Part shown: positions 1-6,043 of the stretch, piece after piece
How the letters are laid out: each line of letters opens with the position of its first letter
Numbering within the stretch: position 1 is the first letter of the stretch
Assembly (NCBI GenBank): GCA_023393895.1
Contig: JAEXBT010000074.1
Span: 1-6,043, forward strand
Reading direction: 5' to 3'
Length of the DNA: 6,043 nt
Source: Pseudomonadota bacterium
GTDB lineage: Bacteria > Pseudomonadota > Gammaproteobacteria > Xanthomonadales > Xanthomonadaceae
Notes under the pieces: model-generated
The model's input: only the letters and a program-made list of their open reading frames with translations
What the model was told of the DNA's origin: nothing
The model's database searches: none
Program-made: the position numbers and the translations under genes

Positions 1-223
1 CACCAACGTCGTAGACGTCCTCCGCGCCCGGATCATCGGTCTCCGCGGACTTCTGCGCGACCAGCACGATACGCTTGTCGGCCTCCATCGCCATCTCCAG
101 CGCACGGATCGACTTGTCACGCCCGACAAACAGCGGGATCACCATGTGCGGGAACACCACCACGTCGCGCAGCGGCAGCACCGGCAGCACGGCGCGGGGG
201 ATGAGGCTTTCCTGTTCGGTCAT
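1..223 (-). CDS. lon: Lon protease, N-terminal fragment (gene runs off the left edge)
   Basis: ATP-dependent serine protease of the cytoplasm that degrades misfolded proteins and short-lived regulators. Only the first 74 codons are present. They read MTEQESLIPR followed by AVLPVLPLRDVVVFPHMVIP, and then LFVGRDKSIRALEMAM. This is the start of the Lon substrate-recognition domain (PUA-like/LON fold), with the family hallmark LPLRDVVVFPHMV-P-FVGR and a later RIVLVAQK strand. The AAA+ and Ser-Lys protease domains lie outside the window. The start at 223 is supported by a GGAG Shine-Dalgarno (plus-strand CTCC at 231-234) 7 bases upstream and by alignment to the usual Lon N-terminus. It lies downstream of clpX in the classical tig-clpP-clpX-lon order, separated by a terminator and its own promoter region. 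Identification is secure; completeness of the rest cannot be judged. Confidence 0.95.
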   Translation of the reverse strand, partial: MTEQESLIPRAVLPVLPLRDVVVFPHMVIPLFVGRDKSIRALEMAMEADKRIVLVAQKSAETDDPGAEDVYDVG

Positions 224-265
224 TCTTCGGCTCCGGATGGTGCGTGGGGCGTATCCATGGGATCA

Positions 266-295
266 GTTATGGGGGTGCCGTCACTTCGACGCAAG
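266..295 (-). promoter_or_regulatory. Putative lon promoter (sigma-32-like, overlapping a weak sigma-70 reading)
   Basis: On the minus strand, CTTGCG (290-295) is followed after 15 bases by CCCCAT (269-274). The known sigma-32 consensus is CTTGAA, 13-15 bases, CCCCAT, so the -10 box is exact and the -35 box matches 4 of 6. The transcription start would fall about 40 bases before the lon ATG and just after the clpX terminator, the right place for an independent lon promoter. The same stretch also reads as a poor sigma-70 promoter (TTGCGT, 17 bases, CATAAC). lon is a heat-shock gene in E. coli, which makes the sigma-32 reading attractive, but it is inferred from boxes alone. Confidence 0.45.
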
Positions 296-300
296 CACCA

Positions 301-330
301 CAAACGAAAACCCCGGCGCGGGCCGGGGTT
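301..330 (-). terminator. Intrinsic terminator after clpX
   Basis: A perfect 9-bp stem (AACCCCGGC, loop of 4, GCCGGGGTT; plus-strand arms 309-317 and 322-330) begins 10 bases after the clpX stop. On the minus strand it is followed by the T-rich tail TTTTCGTTTG. This is a typical rho-independent terminator for the tig-clpP-clpX transcripts and separates them from lon. The plus-strand side has no T run, so it acts in one direction. Confidence 0.85.
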
Positions 331-340
331 GCGTTCGACT

Positions 341-1627
<1,287 letters not shown>

Positions 1628-1683
1628 CGTGGTTTCCGTGTTGCAACTAGCGTGAAGGCTTCGTTAAACGGGCCTTTGACCCG

Positions 1684-1692
1684 AGCATAGCA
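1684..1692 (-). promoter_or_regulatory. Possible extended -10 promoter for clpX
   Basis: The minus strand reads TGCTATGCT, an extended -10 (TGn plus TATGCT, 4 of 6 to TATAAT). It lies about 57 bases before the clpX ATG and directly downstream of the intergenic stem-loop. No recognisable -35 box is present, because that position falls within the hairpin. Weak; it would give clpX a transcript separate from tig-clpP. Confidence 0.25.
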
Positions 1693-1693
1693 C

Positions 1694-1716
1694 AGGCCCG
1701 GCGCGGGGCCGGGCCT
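1694..1716. other. Perfect stem-loop between clpP and clpX
   Basis: A perfect 9-bp inverted repeat (AGGCCCGGC, loop of 5, GCCGGGCCT; arms 1694-1702 and 1708-1716) lies 24 bases past the clpP stop. On the clpP-clpX (minus) strand no T run follows it, so it does not look like a full terminator there. On the plus strand it is followed by TTCATT. It could be an mRNA 3'-end stabiliser, an attenuator that reduces clpX relative to clpP, or a weak antisense terminator. Confidence 0.7.
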
Positions 1717-1740
1717 TTCATTGGACAGCGATTTTCGCGA

Positions 1741-2370
1741 TCAGTTCGGCTGGATCGAGTCTTCCGGCCGGCGCTCGATCACCCGGTCGACGAGGCCGTA
1801 ATCGCGGGCGGCTTCGGCCGACTTGAAGTTGTCGCGTTCGGTGTCGCGGGCAATGGTTTCCAGCGACTGGCCGGTGTGCTTGGCCAGGATCTCGTTCAGG
1901 CGCTGGCGCAGCGCGAGAATCTCGCGCGCCTGGATGTCAATGTCGGTCGCCTGGCCTTGGGCGCCACCGAGCGGCTGGTGGATCATCACCCGGCTGTTGG
2001 GCAGCGCATAACGCTTGCCCGGCGCGCCGGCAGCGAGCAGCAGCGCGCCCATCGACGCGGCCTGCCCGATGCAGGTGGTCGACACGTCCGGCTTGATGAA
2101 CTGCATCGTGTCGTAGATCGCCAGCCCCGAGGTGACGACGCCGCCCGGGGAGTTGATGTAGATGCTGATCTCCTTCTCCGGGTTCTCCGCCTCCAGGAAC
2201 AGCAGCTGGGCGACGATGACGTTGGCCATGTGGTCGTCGATCGGGCCGACCATGAAGATCAGGCGCTCCTTCAGCAGGCGCGAGTAGATGTCATAGGCGC
2301 GCTCGCCACGGCTGGTCTGTTCGACCACCATCGGCACCAGGTTCAGGGCTTTCGTCTCGAGGCTGTTCAT
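1741..2370 (-). CDS. clpP: ClpP, proteolytic subunit of ClpXP
   Basis: Serine peptidase forming the tetradecameric chamber that degrades chains delivered by ClpX. The product is 209 residues, the usual length. The catalytic triad is complete: Ser106 in GQAASMGA, His131 in MIHQPLGG and Asp180 in ERDNF. The spacing (25 and 74 residues) is the same as in the E. coli enzyme. The [14 protein letters not shown] and [11 protein letters not shown] segments are also family signatures. Comparison with E. coli suggests a short propeptide of about 9 residues, with the mature chain starting near NLVPMVVEQ; this cleavage site is inferred. The start at 2370 is supported by GGAG (plus-strand CTCC 2376-2379) 5 bases upstream. 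The gene begins 26 bases after the tig stop, which points to co-transcription with tig, and is followed by clpX. Confidence 0.98.
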   Translation of the reverse strand: MNSLETKALNLVPMVVEQTSRGERAYDIYSRLLKERLIFMVGPIDDHMANVIVAQLLFLEAENPEKEISIYINSPGGVVTSGLAIYDTMQFIKPDVSTTCIGQAASMGALLLAAGAPGKRYALPNSRVMIHQPLGGAQGQATDIDIQAREILALRQRLNEILAKHTGQSLETIARDTERDNFKSAEAARDYGLVDRVIERRPEDSIQPN

Positions 2371-2396
2371 TCAGGCTCCGGGGATTGGGGTCGCCG

Positions 2397-3695
2397 TCAC
2401 TCGGGGCGGATGGCGTCCTGGAAGGGAAGCGGCTGCTCGGTGTGCTGGGCCTGCTCGGCGATCCAGTCGGTCACCTGCTCTTCCATCACGCGATTCTGCA
2501 GTCCCTGCAGGAGTTGGGGGTCGTTGGGATACAACTCAATGACCTGGTCCGGCTCCTCGTAGGTGGAGGCGATCAGCTGCATCGTCTCCATCAGCCGGCC
2601 GCGGTCGAGCTGCAGCTTGTTGCGGCGGGCGACCTCGCCGGTGAACAGGGCGATCAGCACGCGCTTGCCCGCGGCGTCCATGTACTGGGCGGGCTGCACG
2701 TTCAGCTGCTGACCCTGCTCGCGCGCCTGCTGCATGGCGGCTTCTGCGAGCGCTTGGGCTTCCTGCTCGACCAGCTTCGGCGGCATGGTGATCTGGCCGT
2801 AGTTGGCGATGATCTCCTCGCCCACCGCGCGGCGCAGCCGGTACATCAGCGCGCCCTTGAGCTCGCGCTCCTGGTTGCTGCGGATCTCGTTGCGGAACTG
2901 CTCCGCTTCGCCGCTCTTCACGCCGAAGCTGCGGATGAACGCGTGGTTGACCTCGGGCAGTTGCGGCTCGGCGACCTGCACGGCCTTCAGGTGGACGTTG
3001 GCGGTCTTGCCGGCCAGCGCGGCCACCGGCCACTGCGCCGGGAACTCGACGCTGGCGGTCTTCTCTTCGCCCGTCTTCATGCCGGCCAGTTCCGACTCGA
3101 TGGCCGGGAACAGCGCGCCACTGCCGATCACCGTCGAACCGCGCTCGCTGCCTTCGGCCGGCAGACGCTGGCCCTCGGCCTCGGTCCACATCTCGACATC
3201 GACGAGGTCACCTTCCTTCGCCGCGCGCTCAACCGGCGACCAGCTGCGGCGCTGCTCGCGCAGGTTCTCGATCATGCGGTCGATGTCGGCATCCTCCACC
3301 GCGGAGGTGTGGCGGGTGACGTTGAGCTTGCCCAGCTCGATCTCCCCGAACTCCGGCACCACCTCGAAATCGGCGACGTAGGCGAGTTCGCCCTCGCCCG
3401 CGGCCTCGTCGGAAGGCTCGATGCGCGGGCTGCCGGCGATCTGGAAGGTTTCCTCCTTCAGCGCGTTGCCGAAGCCCTCGCGCAGCAGGCCGTCGAGGAT
3501 CTCCGCGCGCACCTGCGGACCGAAGCGCTTCTCGATCACGCTGGTCGGCACCTTGCCCGGGCGGAAGCCCTTGATGCGGGCATCGCGCGCGATCTCGCGC
3601 AGGCGGCTGCCGACGCGGTTGTCGAGGTCGGCGGACGGAACGCGGAACACCACGCGACGGCCGAGGTCGCCAGTGGATTCGATCGAAACCTGCAT
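2397..3695 (-). CDS. tig: Trigger factor, ribosome-bound chaperone and peptidyl-prolyl isomerase
   Basis: Binds at the ribosomal exit tunnel and shields nascent chains; it also has prolyl isomerase activity. The product is 432 residues, equal to the E. coli protein. The N-terminal ribosome-binding domain (about 1-115) starts [20 protein letters not shown] and holds the tip signature GFRPGKVP (43-50). An FKBP-like domain spans about 160-240 ([10 protein letters not shown], then [20 protein letters not shown]). The rest is the helical substrate-binding arm region. The frame stays open up to an ATG at 3734, but the ATG at 3695 is chosen because AGGAG (plus-strand 3701-3705) lies 5 bases upstream and because the family N-terminus begins there. 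It heads the tig-clpP-clpX group and is divergent from the tRNA cluster. The FKBP-like segment has diverged from FKBP active-site residues, as in many trigger factors, so isomerase activity is not certain. Confidence 0.97.
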   Translation of the reverse strand: MQVSIESTGDLGRRVVFRVPSADLDNRVGSRLREIARDARIKGFRPGKVPTSVIEKRFGPQVRAEILDGLLREGFGNALKEETFQIAGSPRIEPSDEAAGEGELAYVADFEVVPEFGEIELGKLNVTRHTSAVEDADIDRMIENLREQRRSWSPVERAAKEGDLVDVEMWTEAEGQRLPAEGSERGSTVIGSGALFPAIESELAGMKTGEEKTASVEFPAQWPVAALAGKTANVHLKAVQVAEPQLPEVNHAFIRSFGVKSGEAEQFRNEIRSNQERELKGALMYRLRRAVGEEIIANYGQITMPPKLVEQEAQALAEAAMQQAREQGQQLNVQPAQYMDAAGKRVLIALFTGEVARRNKLQLDRGRLMETMQLIASTYEEPDQVIELYPNDPQLLQGLQNRVMEEQVTDWIAEQAQHTEQPLPFQDAIRPE

Positions 3696-3706
3696 AAGAA
3701 CTCCTG

Positions 3707-3724
3707 CCACCTGTTTGCCGGTGG
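3707..3724. other. Small inverted repeat just upstream of the tig ribosome-binding site
   Basis: CCACC (3707-3711) and GGTGG (3720-3724) form a 5-bp stem with an 8-base loop. The base of the stem is 1 base from the AGGAG of tig. In the tig leader RNA it would sit directly above the ribosome-binding site and might modulate its access. The stem is short and could be chance. Confidence 0.3.
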
Positions 3725-3750
3725 TCCTGATCATTGATTGTCTGGTCGCG

Positions 3751-3765
3751 CCGGCGCAGGGCCGG
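3751..3765. repeat. Intergenic palindrome upstream of tig (copy of a shared core)
   Basis: CCGGC, GCAGG, GCCGG: a 5-bp stem with a 5-base loop. It differs by one loop base from 15-base palindromes at 1698-1712 and 5678-5692 and resembles the terminator core at 313-326. It lies 56 bases upstream of the tig start. No T run follows on either strand, so it is not a terminator. No convincing sigma-70 or sigma-32 promoter for tig was found in 3696-3825. Confidence 0.45.
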
Positions 3766-3825
3766 AGCCGAACGCGCTAGTTTGGCGGATTTCCGGCAGC
3801 CGCGCCAGCCACGCGATCACGCCGT

Positions 3826-3854
3826 TTGACAGCGCCCGGGCGGCACCCGACAAT
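3826..3854 (+). promoter_or_regulatory. Sigma-70 promoter of the tRNA cluster
   Basis: An exact -35 box TTGACA (3826-3831), a 17-base spacer and a -10 box GACAAT (3849-3854; 4 of 6 to TATAAT) give a strong housekeeping promoter. It is followed by the GC-rich discriminator GCACGGCC, the sequence type that makes stable-RNA promoters sensitive to ppGpp (established for E. coli). Transcription would start near 3861, leaving a leader of about 46 bases before tRNA-Pro that RNases would trim. Confidence 0.8.
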
Positions 3855-3906
3855 GCACGGCCTTCGTGGCATCGGCGCGATGCGACGGCAGTAACCGGCA
3901 ATCCGG

Positions 3907-3983
3907 CGGGGTATAGCGCAGTCTGGTAGCGCGCCTGCTTTGGGAGCAGGATGTCGGGGGTTCGAATCCCTCTACCCCGACCA
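3907..3983 (+). tRNA. tRNA-Pro (anticodon TGG)
   Basis: A full cloverleaf can be drawn. The acceptor stem CGGGGTA (3907-3913) pairs with TACCCCG (3973-3979). The anticodon stem CCTGC/GCAGG closes the loop TTTGGGA, with TGG at 3941-3943. The T loop is TTCGAAT, and A is the discriminator. The 3' CCA is encoded (3981-3983). It reads CCA and, by wobble, other proline codons. It is the first tRNA after the strong upstream promoter. Confidence 0.97.
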
Positions 3984-4025
3984 TCCGCCGACCTGCCCGG
4001 CGCGGCGATGCGACATCCGAACCGG

Positions 4026-4102
4026 GCGCCCGTAGCTCAATCGGATAGAGCACCGGCCTTCTAAGCCGGTGGTTGCAGGTTCGATTCCTGCCGGGCGCGC
4101 CA
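4026..4102 (+). tRNA. tRNA-Arg (anticodon TCT)
   Basis: The acceptor stem GCGCCCG (4026-4032) pairs with CGGGCGC (4092-4098). The anticodon stem CCGGC/GCCGG closes the loop CTTCTAA, with TCT at 4060-4062. The T loop is TTCGATT, G is the discriminator and CCA is encoded (4100-4102). It reads the rare AGA (and AGG) arginine codons. It lies 42 bases after tRNA-Pro with no terminator between, so it is probably on the same transcript. Confidence 0.97.
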
Positions 4103-4134
4103 GCCTCCGGTGGATCGAAGGCGACGCTTCAATG

Positions 4135-4211
4135 GTGGCTGTAGCTCAGTTGGTTAGAGTACTGGATTGTGATTCCAGTGGTCGGGGGTTCGAATCCCCT
4201 CAGCCACCCCA
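4135..4211 (+). tRNA. tRNA-His (anticodon GTG)
   Basis: The acceptor stem GTGGCTG (4135-4141) pairs with CAGCCAC (4201-4207). The extra G-1 typical of histidine tRNA is encoded at 4134 and faces C73 (4208). The anticodon stem CTGGA/TCCAG closes the loop TTGTGAT, with GTG at 4169-4171. CCA is encoded (4209-4211). It lies 32 bases after tRNA-Arg, apparently on the same transcript. If the G-1 position is counted, the gene starts at 4134. Confidence 0.97.
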
Positions 4212-4221
4212 TCTTTCGGTG

Positions 4222-4251
4222 TTGCGATGGAGCCTGTCGCTCCATTACAAT
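4222..4251 (+). promoter_or_regulatory. Putative internal promoter for tRNA-Lys, with an inverted repeat in its spacer
   Basis: TTGCGA (4222-4227; 4 of 6) is followed after 18 bases by TACAAT (4246-4251; 5 of 6). The start point would be near 4258, only about 3 bases before tRNA-Lys. The spacer is almost wholly a perfect 7-bp inverted repeat, ATGGAGC (4227-4233) and GCTCCAT (4239-4245) with loop CTGTC. The alternative is that the stem-loop is an RNA feature, either a processing signal or a weak terminator after tRNA-His, and that the promoter boxes are coincidental. Confidence 0.45.
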
Positions 4252-4260
4252 TTCCGGCTC

Positions 4261-4336
4261 GGGCCGTTAGCTCAGTTGGTAGAGCAGCTGACTCTTAATC
4301 AGTAGGTCCAAGGTTCGAATCCTTGACGGCCCACCA
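4261..4336 (+). tRNA. tRNA-Lys (anticodon CTT)
   Basis: The acceptor stem GGGCCGT (4261-4267) pairs with ACGGCCC (4326-4332). The anticodon arm GCTGA/TCAGT, with a G-T pair at its base, closes the loop CTCTTAA, with CTT at 4294-4296. The T loop is TTCGAAT, A is the discriminator and CCA is encoded (4334-4336). It reads AAG, the favoured lysine codon in GC-rich genomes. It is followed within 6 bases by a strong terminator hairpin. Confidence 0.97.
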
Positions 4337-4341
4337 AACCC

Positions 4342-4375
4342 GAGAAGCCCGGCCGCGTGCCGGGCTTTTCTTTTT
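4342..4375 (+). terminator. Intrinsic terminator between tRNA-Lys and tRNA-Leu
   Basis: Arms 4342-4353 and 4359-4370 (core AAGCCCGGC and GCCGGGCTT, loop CGCGT) form a stem of about 12 bp with one G-T pair. TTTTT (4371-4375) follows at once, within a TTTTCTTTTT tract. This is the strongest intrinsic terminator in the window. It ends transcripts from the Pro-Arg-His-Lys tRNAs and leaves tRNA-Leu, 31 bases further on, needing read-through or its own promoter. Confidence 0.9.
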
Positions 4376-4383
4376 GGCATCAT
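4375..4383 (+). promoter_or_regulatory. Possible extended -10 promoter for tRNA-Leu
   Basis: TGGCATCAT reads as an extended -10 (TGn plus CATCAT, 4 of 6 to TATAAT) directly at the end of the terminator T tract. A GC-rich discriminator-like GTCGCGCC follows. The start would be near 4390, about 16 bases before tRNA-Leu. The -35 position falls in the terminator stem and has no consensus. It is proposed mainly because only 30 bases are available for a promoter here. Confidence 0.3.
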
Positions 4384-4405
4384 GTCGCGCCGGTGTTCGG
4401 GCATC

Positions 4406-4490
<85 letters not shown>

Positions 4491-4587
4491 TCGGCTGTAC
4501 ACGCGGTTGATGACGCGGCGGGGAACCCCTTGATGCCGAGGGGATGCGCGACATTCCACGGGGCCTCGCCATCGCACCGCATCGATA

Positions 4588-4615
4588 CGAAGAAGGGCAC
4601 CCGCAGGCGCCCTTC
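4588..4615 (-). terminator. Probable terminator of the isocitrate dehydrogenase gene
   Basis: Arms 4592-4600 and 4607-4615 form a 9-bp stem with one G-T pair and a 6-base loop, 33 bases past the dehydrogenase stop. On the minus strand the stem ends in CCCTTC and is followed by TTCG, so the T tract is weak and interrupted. It lies in the convergent gap between tRNA-Leu and the dehydrogenase. It may block antisense entry into the tRNAs; the plus-strand side lacks any T run. Confidence 0.6.
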
Positions 4616-4648
4616 CGGTATCCGAGTTCCTTCGCGACCTCGCGTGAC

Positions 4649-5656
4649 TCAGAGGCGTGAGGCGATCGCCTCGGCAAAGCCCATCGTGTTGCCGCTGCCA
4701 CCGAGGTCCGGCGTCAGGCTGTCCTTCGCCTCGAGCGTGTCCACGATCGCCTTGCGCAGGCGCTCGCCTTCCTGCGGCATGCCGAGGTGGTCGAGCATCT
4801 GGCCCGCGCCCAGCAGCAGCGCGCAGGGATTGGCGATGCCCTTGCCGGCGATATCCGGCGCCGAGCCGTGCACGGCCTCGAAGATCGCCGCGTTCTCGCC
4901 GATGTTGGCGCCGGGCGCGAGGCCCAAGCCGCCGACCAGGCCGGCGCAGAGGTCGGAGATGATGTCGCCGAACAGGTTGGTCGTCACGATCACGTCGAAC
5001 TGCTCGGGCTTCATCACCAGCTGCATGCAGGTGTTGTCCACGATCATCTCGTTGCACTCGATGTCCGGATACTGCGCGGCGACTTCGCGCGCGGTCTTCA
5101 GGAACAGGCCGCTGGTGGACTTCAGGATGTTGGCCTTGTGCACCACCGTCACCTTCCTGCGGCCGGTGTTCTTCGCCAGCTCGAAGGCGTAGCGCACGAT
5201 GCGCTCGGAACCCTTGTGGGTGATCTTCTGGATCAGGGTCGCGGTCTCGCCGTCCTCGCTGACCTGCTGGCCTTCACCCGAATACGCGCCTTCGGTGTTC
5301 TCGCGCACGGTGATCAGGTCCACGCCGCTCGGGAAGCGCGACTTGGTGTTGGGGAAGCTCTTGGCCGGACGCACGTTGGCGTACAGGTCGAAGTGGCGAC
5401 GCAGCTGCACGTTGATCGAGGAAAAGCCCTCGCCCACCGGCGTGGTCAGCGGCGACTTCAGCGCCACCCTGTTCTTCGCGATGGAGTCGAGCGTGGCCTT
5501 CGGCAGCAGCTCGCCGTGCTTTTCCAGCGCCACCAGCCCGGCATCCGCCTCCTCGTACTTCAGGCCGAGGTTCATCTTGTCGAGGACGTGCAGCGTGGCG
5601 GCCATGATTTCCGGGCCAATGCCGTCGCCGCGGATCACGGTGATGGTGTGGGTCAT
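4649..5656 (-). CDS. NAD-dependent isocitrate dehydrogenase
   Basis: TCA-cycle enzyme of the isocitrate/isopropylmalate dehydrogenase family that converts isocitrate to 2-oxoglutarate and CO2. The product is 335 residues, the short homo-oligomeric bacterial type, not the NADP enzyme of about 416 residues found in E. coli. Visible landmarks are VIRGDGIGPEI (8-17), SSINVQLRRHFDLYANVRP (79-97; substrate Ser, Asn and Arg residues), VRENTEGAYSG (117-127), VVHKANILK (171-179; catalytic Lys174) and the metal-binding aspartates Asp207, Asp231 and Asp235. AVHGSAPDIAGKGIANP (261-277) is the cofactor loop, and its Asp268-Ile269-Ala270 is the pattern of NAD-preferring members. The start at 5656 is preferred over the in-frame ATG at 5695 because AGGA lies 8 bases before it and the family N-terminus begins there; the upstream ATG lies at a hairpin and has no ribosome-binding site. 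The isopropylmalate dehydrogenase alternative is disfavoured by the isocitrate-type SSINVQLRR segment. Symbol use varies between genomes, so none is given. Confidence 0.93.
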   Translation of the reverse strand: MTHTITVIRGDGIGPEIMAATLHVLDKMNLGLKYEEADAGLVALEKHGELLPKATLDSIAKNRVALKSPLTTPVGEGFSSINVQLRRHFDLYANVRPAKSFPNTKSRFPSGVDLITVRENTEGAYSGEGQQVSEDGETATLIQKITHKGSERIVRYAFELAKNTGRRKVTVVHKANILKSTSGLFLKTAREVAAQYPDIECNEMIVDNTCMQLVMKPEQFDVIVTTNLFGDIISDLCAGLVGGLGLAPGANIGENAAIFEAVHGSAPDIAGKGIANPCALLLGAGQMLDHLGMPQEGERLRKAIVDTLEAKDSLTPDLGGSGNTMGFAEAIASRL

Positions 5657-5676
5657 GCGGGGGTTCCTGCGGTCGG

Positions 5677-5693
5677 GCCGGCGCGGGGCCGGC
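5677..5693. repeat. Palindrome in the leader of the isocitrate dehydrogenase gene
   Basis: GCCGGC (5677-5682), loop GCGGG, GCCGGC (5688-5693): a perfect 6-bp stem. Its 15-base core (5678-5692) is identical to the centre of the clpP-clpX stem-loop, loop included. It would lie in the 5' untranslated RNA, about 20 bases before the start codon. No T run follows on the minus strand. Confidence 0.5.
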
Positions 5694-5716
5694 ATGGGTG
5701 TCGAATCAAGCCGCCT

Positions 5717-5722
5717 ATTATG
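5717..5722 (-). promoter_or_regulatory. Possible -10 box for the isocitrate dehydrogenase gene
   Basis: CATAAT on the minus strand matches TATAAT in 5 of 6 positions and lies about 60 bases before the start codon, in one of the few AT-rich spots of the gap. No good -35 box is found at 16-18 bases upstream, so an activator or weak promoter would be needed. The 111-base gap and lack of a visible terminator after the upstream gene leave co-transcription possible. Confidence 0.35.
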
Positions 5723-5767
5723 CCGCGTACGGCGAGACCGGACATTGGCCCATGGTCGGATGCCGAC

Positions 5768-6043
5768 TCAGTCGTGCGCATGTGCCTCGGGCGATGCGGC
5801 ATCGCCGGCCTCAAGCCGATCGAGGAAATCGACCGCGCGGCGCAGGTGCGGGATGACGATGCTGCCACCGACCACGAGCCCCACCGAGAAGGCCTCGAAC
5901 ATCTCGTCGCGGGTGACCCCGGCCTCGCGGCACTGGGCCACGTGGTAGCTGATGCAGTCGTCGCAGCGCAGCACCATCGAAGCCACCAGCCCGCACAGTT
6001 CCTTGGTCCTCACGTCGAGCGCGCCGGCTTGGTAGGTCTGGGT
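5768..6043 (-). CDS. Carboxymuconolactone decarboxylase / AhpD-like protein, C-terminal part (5' end outside the window)
   Basis: The frame is open to the right edge, giving 91 residues that begin TQTYQAGALDVRTKELCGLV. The segment matches the CMD/AhpD fold: a KTKEL-like RTKELCGLVASM helix, then CDDCISYHV with the CxxCxxxH motif, G-VTRDEMFEA and VGLVVGGSIVIPHLRRA. In AhpD-type members the two cysteines and the histidine carry out thiol-disulfide peroxidase chemistry. Members with this motif are often small alkylhydroperoxidase-like proteins, but substrates vary, so the function here is inferred only at family level. The GTG at 6013 could be read as a start, but the conserved family sequence continues upstream of it to the edge, so the true start is outside. 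The histidine-containing tail (EAHAHD) is not diagnostic. It lies 111 bases upstream of the isocitrate dehydrogenase gene on the same strand, with no obvious functional link. Confidence 0.88.
   Translation of the reverse strand, partial: TQTYQAGALDVRTKELCGLVASMVLRCDDCISYHVAQCREAGVTRDEMFEAFSVGLVVGGSIVIPHLRRAVDFLDRLEAGDAASPEAHAHD

Noticed and set aside
2385..3737. 450-codon open frame on the plus strand opposite tig
   Set aside because: Same reason: an almost exact mirror of tig, low-complexity Leu/Ala/Arg/His-rich translation, while the minus strand encodes a complete trigger factor.
3696..3825. Promoter for tig
   Set aside because: Pairs such as TGGCGC with CAAACT at 17 bases match only 3 of 6 in each box, and no sigma-32 boxes are present. 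A promoter must exist, but none can be named from the sequence.
3817..4053. 78-codon minus-strand frame with GVEGFEPPTSCSQSRRATRL
   Set aside because: This is the well-known spurious translation of the complement of a tRNA gene, here tRNA-Pro, and not a protein.
4069..4305. 78-codon plus-strand frame with VAQLVRVLDCDSSGRGFESP and LGPLAQLVEQLTLNQ
   Set aside because: It is the sense-strand translation of tRNA-His and tRNA-Lys, another recurring artefact.
4519..4552. Possible terminator after tRNA-Leu (CCCCT and AGGGG)
   Set aside because: Only a 5-bp stem with an 8-base loop and no T run follows. I see no sound terminator for tRNA-Leu here.
4491..4648. Possible integration site or element remnant next to the tRNA cluster
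   Set aside because: tRNA clusters are common integration targets, but I found no duplicated tRNA 3' end, integrase fragment or change in composition in this gap.
5199..5948. 249-codon plus-strand frame across isocitrate dehydrogenase and the AhpD-like gene
   Set aside because: Antisense to two recognisable genes and their gap; Ser/Arg-rich shadow translation with no domain.

Overview
The window is a GC-rich housekeeping stretch of a gammaproteobacterial chromosome, most likely from the Xanthomonadaceae/Lysobacteraceae (Xanthomonas, Stenotrophomonas, Lysobacter, Luteimonas and relatives). The basis is the conserved order tig-clpP-clpX-lon, the adjacent tRNA cluster Pro(TGG)-Arg(TCT)-His(GTG)-Lys(CTT)-Leu(TAG) with all CCA ends encoded, and a short NAD-type isocitrate dehydrogenase. 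The lineage call is an inference from gene content; no search was run.

Left part (1-3695, all on the minus strand, so read right to left): trigger factor (tig), ClpP peptidase, ClpX unfoldase and the first 74 codons of the Lon protease. Together they are a protein quality-control block: a ribosome-bound chaperone for new chains, the ClpXP protease and the Lon protease. tig and clpP are 26 bases apart and probably co-transcribed. clpP and clpX are separated by 113 bases holding a perfect 9-bp stem-loop. clpX ends in a good intrinsic terminator. lon follows with its own promoter-like region, in which the boxes fit a heat-shock (sigma-32) promoter but also a weak sigma-70 one.

Middle (3696-4648): tig and the tRNA cluster diverge. 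The cluster is on the plus strand behind a strong sigma-70 promoter (exact TTGACA, 17-bp spacer, GACAAT) with a GC-rich discriminator. A second promoter-like element, with an inverted repeat filling its spacer, lies directly before tRNA-Lys. A strong intrinsic terminator sits between tRNA-Lys and tRNA-Leu, so the five tRNAs may not be one simple transcript.

Right part (4649-6043, minus strand): a complete NAD-dependent isocitrate dehydrogenase (TCA cycle), convergent with the tRNA cluster, and the 3' part of a carboxymuconolactone decarboxylase/AhpD-like gene with a CxxCxxxH motif.

No mobile element, CRISPR array, phage remnant or novel multi-gene system is visible. The points worth a second look are small regulatory or structural ones: a 14-15 base palindromic core repeated in four intergenic regions, the promoter architecture inside the tRNA cluster, and the putative heat-shock promoter of lon. 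Several long open frames antisense to clpX, tig and the tRNAs are shadows and are not annotated as genes.
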